Source: Beta vulgaris subsp. vulgaris
Lineage: Eukaryota > Streptophyta > Magnoliopsida > Caryophyllales > Amaranthaceae
Assembly: GCF_026745355.1 (NCBI RefSeq)
Contig: NC_079206.1
Coordinates: 17,014,582-17,078,581 of the forward strand
Length of the DNA: 64,000 nucleotides
Direction of reading: 5' to 3'
A model generated the notes under the pieces. That model was not told the DNA's origin, did no database searches, and saw only the letters and a program-made list of their open reading frames with translations. Positions within the stretch are counted from its first letter, which is position 1, and each line of letters begins with the position of its first letter. A program made the translations under genes and the position numbers. This document shows, in pieces, positions 55,210-64,000 of this stretch.

Positions 55210-55671
55210 TACTTCGAAGCTTTAATGAAGCTTTAATGGAGATTCCCTCCATAAATTGACATATCCAGCGCCTCATTTTTTTTTTCTTTCTCTGTGTGCT
55301 ATTGGCCTAATTTGTGAAAAATTGGTGGAAAAGTTATTAATCTTTTATTTCTAAGGGTTGGAGTTATATTTTTTGATCTCATGAATGAATTGTATCCCCC
55401 TTTTCTATCATGGGAAATGCTCTATATCTACATCGTGTACTTGGCGAGCTGTAGGGAAATGCTGCTGAATTTTCCGTAGAATCGAAAAGAAGACATACAT
55501 TCACTAGTGAGATTATACATCTAAGGATGGGTTAGGCTGGAGTGATAAGGACCCTTGGAAAGCATGCCTAATTTCATTGAATATATATCGTTCATAAACT
55601 CTAATCATGTAATGAAGTTCGTTATTGACATGAGGTACTGTTGCTTGTGTTTAATTAGAGGTCTGATTGAA
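55210..55671. other. Leader region upstream of the CACTA transposase
   Basis: No CACTA end is visible here, so the 5' terminus of the large element is not located. AT-rich, with no other signal. Confidence 0.4.
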
Positions 55672-58600
55672 ATGAATCGTGCATGGATGTATGGTAGTCG
55701 TGAAACGTGTGAATTTGTGGACGAGGTCTTTGAATGTTGTGATGTTGCATTAAGTCATCAGGCTGCAATGGAAACCGAGGGGTTTTGTTGTCCTTGTGTT
55801 GATTGTGGTAATGTGGGCATGGTTAGTAACATTGGGCCGCTGAGGGAGCATGTCTTTCTTTGTGGGTTTAGGCAAGACTACCATGTATGGGTTTGGCACG
55901 GTGAGGAGGGTATATATGATGGTGGGAATGTCGTTTTTAACGATGTGCATGAAAGAGGTGAGTTTGATGTCATTAAATATGACAAGAACGTCGAGGACGA
56001 ATATTAGAATATTGAAGTAGAGGATGATGATGATGAAGGGGACCATATCGAGGAGATGATGGAGGGAGTGGATTATCATGCTTGGAAACGGCATCGTATT
56101 TTTTTGAGTGTATGGCCGAGGCGTCTCGGAAACCGTTGTATCCCAGTTGTACGAGGTACACCAAGCTGACGGCCATGATAACACTCTTAGATATCAAGAG
56201 AAAAGCCAATATAAGTGACTCTGCTTTCACTTCCATGTTGCAAGCATTTGGTGATATGTTGTCGGACGACCATGAACTACCCAAGTCGAACTACTCTGCT
56301 AAAAAACTGATGTGTCCCTTCGGTTTGGAGTACCAGAGGATACATGCTTGTCCAAACGATTGTGTGCTATATCAAAATAAATATGCGAATATGGATGAGT
56401 GCCCTCGAGGTGGGAAGTCGCGTTACAGGCACGCATGGGTTAGTTATTATAAGAAAAGGCCTCCAACATAGGTGATGTGATATCTTCCAATAATTATACC
56501 ACGATTCAAGCGCATGTTTCAATAAAAAAAGATGCTAAGAACTTGAGGTGGCATGCAAGACAAAGGAAAAAGGACGATTTTCTCAAACATCTGGCTGATG
56601 CTCCTGAGTGGAAAGGTATCAATCGTCTACATAAGACCTTTGGTGCCGAGGATAGAAATTTAAGGATATGTACGGATGGGATGAACCCATTTGGCACTCT
56701 TAGTTCTCAACATAATACATGGTCGGTTCTTCTAGTTATATAAAACTTGCCTCCCTGGTTATGCATGAAATTTAAGTACATCATGTTACAATTCTTATTT
56801 CAGGACCGAAACAGCCTGGAAATGACATAGATGTCTACCTCTAACCACCTGTTGATGATTTGAGAAAAATGTGGGAGGAAGGAGTTTCTGTGTATGATAC
56901 ACATGTTGATGAGGTATTCACATTGCGTGACATGCTTTTATGCACTCTTAATGACTTTCCTGGTTATGGGAATTTATTCTGGTACAAGAATAAAAGGACG
57001 AAAGTATGCCCGATTTGCATCGACGAACACGGAATCTAAATACATTTCTACTTGTCACAAAGAATTTTATGTGCGGACCCAAAGGTTCCTTCAACGCGAT
57101 CACCTTATCATAATGAAAGAAGGCATTGGATGGAACAATTGAGAATGGGTTGCTTGTAGGCCATTAACTGGTATTGAGGTTTTTGATCAGGTCAAGGTAT
57201 TCTATATTGGAGGGATCTAGAGGTTAGACATTGTCTTGACGTCATGCACATATAGAAAAATGTATGTGACACCATTTTGGGAACACTTATGAATATTCCA
57301 CATAAGACAAAGGATAGCAAAGGAGTGCGACTGTATCTGGAAAGTGAGGGGCTTCGACCAGAACTATGGGCTCAACAGATGGACACTAAGAAAAGAAAGA
57401 AAAAAGAGAAAGTGTCTGGCAAAGGAAAAGGAAAGGGAAAAAAAGAGGAAATTGGAGAAGGGTCGGCTGCAAGAATTGAAGGAAAAGGAAAGAAAGAGGT
57501 GATTGATGATGATCGGAACTATTTGCCTCCGGCTTGCTACACTCTATCTAGAGCTGAGAAATGACTTTTTTTGCGAGTCTTTGTACAACATTAAGGCTCC
57601 ATCAGGGTACTCATCGAGCATGAAAAGATTTGTTACCTTAGACGGTGCGTTGAAGCTATCGAGTCTGAAGTCTCGATTGCCATGTAATGATGCAAGTATT
57701 ATTACCGATTGCAATTTGAGGGATATTGCCAAAACACGTGAGACATACCATAACATAGTTGTGTTCTTTTTTCAATACTATATGTAGCAAAACATTAAAA
57801 CCATCGAAGCTTAATGCTCTCCAGGCTAGCGTGATAAAGACTTTATGCAAGTTTGAAATGTATTTCCCACTTGCTTTCTTCGACGTTATGGTTCATTTGG
57901 TTGTACATCTAGTTCGAGAGATTAAGCTATGTGGTGCGGTGTTTTTGAGGTGGTGCTATCTCTTTGAGAGACATATGGGCTCTTTGAAAGATAAAGTAAG
58001 GAATCCAGCGCAACCAGAAGGAAGTATAATTCAGGGGATTGTGAGCGAAGAAGTCGTTACTTTGGTGGCCGAGTTCTTCACTAATGTTGGTCATATTGGA
58101 TGGACTTCCTACATCTTGACACGAGGGCAGACTCGAGCGTAAAGGTACACTTGGCTCCAAAATGATTGTACCTCCTGTTGAAATGAGCATATAAGCACAC
58201 TTATTTGCATTACAACATATGGTACAGGTCCATCCCTACTTGGATGAGCATATGGAGGAATTGCGTGATCAGAATCCCGGTAAAGAGACTAGAGCATTGA
58301 TGCAGTTGTATAATAAGACGTTTATTGATTGGTACCATAACTGATTAATACGCAAAGTAAATTCCACCGTTTCATAAACTCTTAAGTGGCTAGCATTTGA
58401 TCCTCGAGAAGTTGTGCACTCCTATGAGGGTTGATGTTAATGGATATACGTTTTGGACAGATCGTCAAGATAAAAAATCGAGATCTCAGCAGAGTAGTGG
58501 TGTTTCATTAGAGGTATTACCTACACAATATGCAATGCCAAAGACAAGTCTCCTATTGATGCTACATTGTTATACTATGGGCGGGTTCAAGATATATGGG

Positions 58601-58980
58601 AGCTTGACTACTCTGGTTTCACGGTCTGCTTATTTCGATGCAAGTGGGTTGATTATAACCGGCGCTACATAAGAAAAGATGGCCCTTGTGGATTTACTCT
58701 TGTAGAGTTGGGTCGGTTGCGTGATAGTGAAGAGCCATTCGTGCTTGCATCACAAGTTAAGCATGTATTCTGTGTAATCGACCCTTTTGATAACAAGTGG
58801 TCAATTGTTGTCCCGGGAAAAAGAAGTATACTTGGAGTTGGTGATGTTGGATGAGGAGTAGTATGATGTGTTTGAAGTCACCCCGCCTTTCATAATTCCT
58901 TACTCCGATGTCACTGATGTGGAATTAGTGACAAATTACATGCGTGCAGATCATGGGGAAGGGATAATGGTTGAAACTTC
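55672..58980 (+). pseudogene. CACTA (En/Spm) TNP2-type transposase, degenerate
   Basis: The usual domains follow in order: the transposase-associated domain (MNRAWMYGSRE at ATG 55672, CPCVDCGN), then the TNP2 core (ASRKPLYPSCTRYTKL, FGLEYQRIHACPNDCVLY, ATDGMNPFG-like CTDGMNPFG, NLPPWLCMKFKYIM, GNDIDVYL, TLNDFPGYGN, VCPICIDE), CLDVMHI, YLPPACYTLS, then DUF4218 (CKFEMYFPLAFFDVMVHLVVHL) and DUF4216 (IWELDYSGFTVCLFRCKWVD). Stops or frameshifts occur at about 56006, 56090, 56470, 56742, 56800, 56853, 57037, 57564, 57780 and 58141. A Lys/Gly-rich stretch (57388-57500) is inserted before YLPPACY. It would bind and cut the element ends. Confidence 0.92.
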
Positions 58981-59389
58981 ATAGGAAGGAGGCAATAGTG
59001 AACAATAGGCTCGACTTCTCAATTTCAAATTCCGGATTTCGCTTTTCAAGGTCATTTGACTTATTTTCTCACTTTTCGTCACATGTAATGTCATGTATAG
59101 TTCTTATTGGTATATTTATATGTACTACAATCAACTAAACTCGCTTCACATGTTTTGAAAACCAATTTGGGTAAGTGAATGTCATTTTCGGCCGATTTTG
59201 GCTTTTCATGCTCAATTTTTTTAATTTATCGCTTTTATCCTCATATAGGTCATGTAAAGTTCTTATTAGTTTAGTTATTACCATTAGAGTCACTTAAAGT
59301 TGGGTCACATGATGGAAGAAACCCATTTAGATAGATGAATGTCGTTTAAGGCCTAATTTTTTATTATACGGGGTGGGGAGGACTGTTCA
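58981..59389 (+). repeat. Spacer with diverged satellite-like units
   Basis: Two diverged copies of the unit found at 60470-61700 (phrases acccatttgggtaa, ggccgattttggcttttcatg) follow the transposase. No coding potential. Confidence 0.6.
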
Positions 59390-59790
59390 ACCGGGGGGGG
59401 GGGGGGAATGTGCAAGAGGGGGTTTGCTGGGGGTGGGCAGGGGAGTGCAAGGGGTCGGCAGTAGGGGAGGGACTTCAGGGTGTAGGCAGAAGGATTGGGA
59501 GTGCAGGGGGTGGGGAATGCAGGGAGGTGGGAGTGCAGGGAGAAGTGAAGGGAGGTGGGGAGTGCATGGGGTGGGGCAATGCAGGGAGGTGGGGGCAGTG
59601 CAGGGAGGTAGAGGCAGTGCAGGGAGGTAGAGGCAGTGCAGGGAGGTGGGGGCAATGCAGGTTAGAAGTGCATGACAGCAGGGAGGTGGGCAAGAAGGTT
59701 AGGTGGAAGTGTAGGATGGTAGGCTGTGGAACGGTGAGAGGCAGCGGCGGGAGTGAAAGGGGTGGAGGAGCGGGTGGAGCAAGGGTGGGA
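59390..59790 (+). repeat. G-rich minisatellite tract
   Basis: It opens with a 14-base G run (59393-59406), then repeats of gcagtgcagggaggtggg on the plus strand. Many G runs could form G-quadruplexes in RNA or single-stranded DNA. Long frames here are artefacts of composition. Confidence 0.88.
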
Positions 59791-60469
59791 GTTTCTAATC
59801 TCTAGATTCTTTCATTTTTCTTTTAATATTGCGCGTTCCTGATTTCTTTCATTTTTTTGTTTAATCTTGCGCGTTTCTAATGTCTTTTTCTAAAAATTTC
59901 AGGATTTTCAAACATGGTCCGAGATGATGTGATTGTGGAGGAAGAAACCCATGATGAATATGATAAGTCATTGGATGATGATGAGTATGATGTGGAGAGG
60001 GAGGAGCATAAAGGTGGACCGGAAGACATAGCGCATGATGAGGAGAAGCTCTTGCAAGATGAGCAATTGCGCATGGTTCAAATAAATGAGGAACTAGCCG
60101 ATAATGCTCCCCCATTGACAACAATGCTTGGGAAGATTATCCATGTGTATCATGGATCATTGTGCCACACAAAAATGCAGGGAAAGAATTGCATAGGACC
60201 ACCAAAACTCTAAGCAGTGTTGCAAAAAGAAGCGGAAAGGAAGGGGTGCGACTAAAGGTTTGAATGTTAAGACCCATATGACCCTTGAGTATGATCATTT
60301 GGGTTAAGCTTCTGGTTAGTGGCGTGCAAAGTATGGGCAGCATATTGGGTTTTGTATGTGCAAACTCAACATTTTGGTCAAATGGAAAGATGTGCCCGAG
60401 GCAATGAAGAAATCATTATGGGAAGACACTGGTGTAAGTTTAATTTTTAACGGAATTACATTAATTTTT

Positions 60470-61700
60470 GGCATTTTGGCCATTTTAGGTCATTGATAGT
60501 TGTAATAACAATATATAACCATTATATCCACTCATATACTTTGAAACCGTTTTTGGGAAGAGGAAACCCATTTTGGGTTAATAAAGGCCATTTCGGACCG
60601 ATTTTTCCTATTCATGTTCAAGTTACTTTGTTTTATATATTTCGCCACATGTTATGACATATATAACTATAATTACAACATATACAACAATTATAGTCAA
60701 GAAAAGTCACTTCACATGCTTTGAAACCCATTTTGGGTAAATGAAGGCCATTTCGGGCCAATTTTTACTTTTCATGTTCAATGTACTTAGTCTCACGCAT
60801 TTAGTCATAGTTAGGACATATTTAGCTCTAATAACAACATATACAATCATTAGACTCAACTAAAATACATTCATATACTTTAAAACCCATTTTGGGAAGA
60901 GAAACCCATTATGGGTAAATAAAGGCCATTGAGCCGATTTTTGCTATTCATGCTCAACTTACTTTGGTCCTGTATTTAGCCACTTGTTAGGATATATATA
61001 ACTATAATTACAACATATACAACAATTATAGTCAATAAAAGTCACTCCACTTGCTTTGAAACCCATTTTGGGTAACTGAAGGCCATTTCAGGCCGATTTT
61101 TGCTTCTCATGTTCAATGTGCCTAGTTTCATGCATTTAGCCACGTGTTAGGACATATTTAGCTCTAATAACAACATATACAACCATTAGAGTCAATTAAA
61201 ATACATCCATATACTTTAAACCCATTTTGGGAAGAGGAAACACATTTTGGGTAAATAAAGGCCATTTCGGGCCGATTTTTGGTATTCATGCTCAACTTAC
61301 TTTGTTTTCCGTATTTAGCCACAATTTCAAGACATATATAACTATAATTACAACGTATACAACAATTATATTCAAGAAAAGTCACTTCACATGCTTCGAA
61401 ACCCAGTTTGGGTAAATGAAGGTCATTTCGGGCCGATTTTTACTTTTCATGTTCAATGTACTTCGTTTTACACATTTAGCCACATGTTAGGACATATTTA
61501 GCTCTAATAACAAGATATACAATCATTTGAGTCAACTAAAACACATCCATATACTTTGAAACCCATTTTGGGAAGATGAAAACCCATTTTGGGTAAATAA
61601 TGGCCATTTTGGGCCGATTTTGCTAATCATGTTCAACTTACTTTGTATTTCGTATTTAGCCACATGTTTTCATTGATGTATATGCATATGGAAATTAACT
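60470..61700 (+). repeat. Satellite array inside an intron of the CACTA gene
   Basis: About 3.5 copies of a unit of roughly 335 bp (equivalent points at 60509, 60835, 61171, 61511), each made of two related halves of about 168 bp. Shared phrases are aaacccattttgggtaa, ggccatttcgggccgattttt, gttaggacatatttagc and caacatatacaa. The array fills the intron between 60433 and 61724. Confidence 0.9.
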
Positions 61701-62394
61701 ATTTGTTTATTTCTTTTTTCTATAGAATTTGTTCCATATTACTCTTAATGAAGCTAAAAACGCGTTACTCCTATCCGCAATGGCCGAAAGATTTAGAGCT
61801 TTCAAAAGCAAACTAGTTAGTGTGTGGATCATGAAACGGAGAAAGAGGAATGAAAAGAGGAGGAAAATTCAAAAATCAAAGCAAAATGAGACGGAAAAAA
61901 CAGAAAAGGACGGGGGAGAGGAAGATCCACGACAACCGGATACCATGCCCTTTGAGATTCGGTCACATATATATAAAACGAGAAGATAGGGAGGCATTTG
62001 TTGCGCAAAATACTACGCCTGAGATGGTGGTAAGTATTGTGCTATAAGCTATATTAGAATTTGCATATTTACTTTTAGTATAATTAAATGTATTTTCATA
62101 CTAACCATGTGATCCTATAGGCTAAGTGTGAGAAACATGCACAGAGTGCAACACAAAGGAACCACAACCATCATATGGGTTCCTACACTTATGCGAGGGC
62201 GAGACAGGTGTGGATTGACGACCAATTTTACCTTTCTACAAAGACATGTACTACCTCCAACGCCGCATCCGTCAAAGTTTACCGTGTCTCTGATTGGTGG
62301 GGCTCTATGCATAGGCGTGATTCAGACATTAAAATGACCATTTTTGATCTGGGGACCTTGAAGATAGCCAATGTTGTTGTAAGTAATTGTGCTC

Positions 62395-63310
62395 CTTTTA
62401 CATTGCTCCCCCGATTTTTTTTGCTCCCCCGCTTTTTTTTGTTCCCACAATTTTGTAATGCTCCCCCACTTTTTTGTTTGCTCCCCCGCTTTTTTTTTTT
62501 GCTCCCCCGCTTTTTTTTGCTCCCTTGGTTTTTTTTTGCTCCCCCACTTTTTGCCCCACTCCTGACACCCTCCTCACATTGCTGCCCCACCCATGCCACC
62601 CCACTGCCCTTGCTTCCCTACCCCTACAGACCCCCCTCCTCTTGCGGCCCCACCTTTTACAATCCCCCTCCCCTTGCTGCCAACCCTCAGACCCCCTCGC
62701 ACAGCCTGCCACATGCCTGCTGTCATCCTCCCACCTTCTTCCACCCTGCTGCCAACCCTCCCACAGCCTGCCATGCCACTTGCTATCCTCCCTACCCCCT
62801 CCCACCTTCTTCCCCCACCCTTCAAACCTGTCACCCTTGCTGCCAAGCCACCTACTGCCCTTTCAACCCCTTCCCACCTTCTGCCCCCCACCCTGCAGAC
62901 CTGTCAAGCCACCTGCTTCCCATCTAACCCCCTCCCAACTTTTTTCCCCCTACCCTGTAGACCTGCCACCCTTGCTGCCAACCCACCTACTGCCAACCCA
63001 ACTCTCTCCCACCTTCTGCCCCCCCACCCTGCAGACCTGCCACCCTTGTGGCCAAGCCACCTGCTGCCCTCCCATCCCCCTCCCATCTTCTGCCCCCACC
63101 CTGCAGACCTGTCACCACACTTGCTTCCTTCCCAACCCTTTCCCACATTCTTCCCCCACCCTGCAGACCTCTTGTGCCCAGCCTGCCACCCTCCCACCTG
63201 CTTCCCTCCCCCCTTGCTGCCCCCTGCAGACCCCCCTCCCCTTGCTGCCCCATCCCCACACTCGCTCTCATTCACTTGCAGAATCCCCCCATCCCATGCA
63301 CAACCCCCTT
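62395..63310 (+). repeat. C-rich minisatellite tract in an intron
   Basis: It begins with units of ttgctcccccgctttttttt, then long runs of ccctgcagacctgccacccttgctgcc-type repeats. It lies between a GTAAGT donor (62381) and an acceptor-like TTGTAG (63339). The long Pro-rich frames on the plus strand and Gly-rich ones on the minus strand are compositional. Confidence 0.88.
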
Positions 63311-63760
63311 GTTAATTAGTTATTTTTTAAAACTAACACTTGTAGTTCTATAATCTATATAAATGAGGCTCAAGCAAAAAAAGGTTAGCGGTGAGTTCAC
63401 TCCCGAAGGCAACAAAGATGCGCTTTACGAGACTTTTAGAGAGGACCATAATGGACGTTTGAGAGGTTTTGGTGGTATTCGTCTCGGTGTGACAAAAGCC
63501 TATACTAAAGATTCTTCCATGGGAACAAAATCACGCTGTAATGTTTCCGCACCACATGATATGGAAGTTATGGCACAAGCTTTCTAGGAGAAGCATACAT
63601 AGGAAATTACAGAGAAGGTGACAGAGAAACTCACGGAAATTTTCAACGCGATCCTTTCAGAGTATGGTTTAGCTTACGTCAACCTAAACTGGATCATCCT
63701 TTGAAGGACAAAGTTAGCCATCCAAACACACAAAAATAAGCACCGTCTATACTTGAGTTA

Positions 63761-64000
63761 GAGGTAACTACTATCCTTCTTATATTTTCAAAAACTATGT
63801 AATTATATAAACTAACCTCAATTCATTTACTTTTGAAGGAAGAAACGCCTTGCCAGCTTTTACTAGATGTAAAAGATGAGGGTTTAATTGTGGTGGTTGA
63901 AGGAAATGCACAACCACGAAGTGAATGAGCAATAGTCTCATGAGTCTGTGGACAATGAGCACTTGGCGGTTAGTGTAGTCACCATCACTCCTGGTTACGA
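63761..64000 (+). other. End of window within the CACTA element
   Basis: A GTAACTAC-like donor lies near 63764 and an exon-like piece follows from about 63839 (ETPCQLLLDVKDEGLIVVVEG), continuing out of the window with a stop near 63928. The 3' end of the element is not reached. Confidence 0.5.

Larger units (their letters stand above)
59914..63760 (+). pseudogene. Second CACTA gene (En/Spm plant-transposase family), several exons
   Basis: Exon 1 starts after an AG acceptor at 59899 with ATG 59914 and an acidic N-terminus (EEETHDEYDKSLDDDEYD). Near 60230-60430 it shows KYGQHIGFCMCKLNILVKWKDVPEAMKKSLWEDTG in decayed form. A GTAAGT donor (60433) and a TATAG acceptor (61724) frame an intron. The next exon (LNEAKNALLLSAMAERFRAFKS) ends at a second GTAAGT (62030). 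The third (62120-62380) has HHMGSYTYARARQVW, typical of this family. The last readable exon (63340-63587) has LYETFREDHNGRLRGFG. Stops at 60211, 60306, 61987 and 63586 break it. Such proteins help bind the ends in related elements. Confidence 0.75.

Noticed and set aside
59353..59805. Gly-rich frame on the plus strand and Pro-rich frames on the minus strand
   Set aside because: They are products of the G-rich minisatellite.
62175..63319. Long proline-rich frames of 240-280 codons
   Set aside because: They arise from the C-rich minisatellite and have no domain; the tract sits between splice sites of the CACTA gene.

Overview
This is a gene-poor, AT-rich stretch of a plant nuclear genome, most likely a eudicot, although nothing here fixes the species. 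Almost everything recognisable is transposable-element DNA: Ty1/copia and Ty3/gypsy LTR retrotransposons, a plant L1-type LINE, Helitrons, CACTA, Mutator-like and hAT-like elements, and several kinds of MITE. They are nested up to four deep, and many nestings are proved by target-site duplications (TSDs).

Layout. 1-9981: an old copia element (B) split by a younger copia element (A, 50-5441, TSD GAAAC), by a 943-bp unclassified insert and by two small Helitrons, one of which splits a reading frame exactly between A and T. 9982-14205: an LRR-receptor remnant, a TTA-flanked MITE with pentamer repeats, a GGCC-rich repeat, a MITE with perfect 17-bp inverted ends and a CACTA-like end. 14206-20181: element D1 (palindromic ends, arrays of a TATAGTGT-type repeat) holds a Stowaway MITE and a Mutator-like element (E). 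E has captured a serine-carboxypeptidase gene fragment, and a small copia element (F) has inserted into one captured exon. 20182-25113: one plausible small host gene (77 codons, minus strand, with a TATA box), two Helitron copies, a (TA)32 tract and a hAT-like MITE. 25114-30670: D2, a second copy of D, holds copia element G, a Tnt1/Tork-like relative of F.

30671-50056: a very old minus-strand copia element (J) appears to span this block. Its 3' LTR was split by a Helitron, which was in turn split by an almost complete LINE (17-bp TSD). Its coding region was split by a solo gypsy LTR (K, TSD TCGAA) and by a 5'-truncated chromodomain gypsy element (L). 50057-53852: two Tourist-like MITEs with GATCA pentamer arrays. 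53853-55206: a small CACTA element (TSD CAT) carrying a captured fragment of a conserved plant gene. 55207-64000: the coding half of a large, decayed CACTA element running off the window, with a TNP2-type transposase and an En/Spm-type second gene whose introns hold a satellite array and C-rich tracts.

The autonomous-type genes all carry stops or frameshifts, so no intact mobile element is seen. The most unusual signal is in the LTRs of F: eight copies of a short GC-rich, hairpin-forming near-palindrome at almost exact 21-bp spacing just upstream of the TATA box. The related element G has a different GC hairpin motif in the same place at roughly multiples of 21 bp. Gene capture by two different DNA transposons is the second theme.
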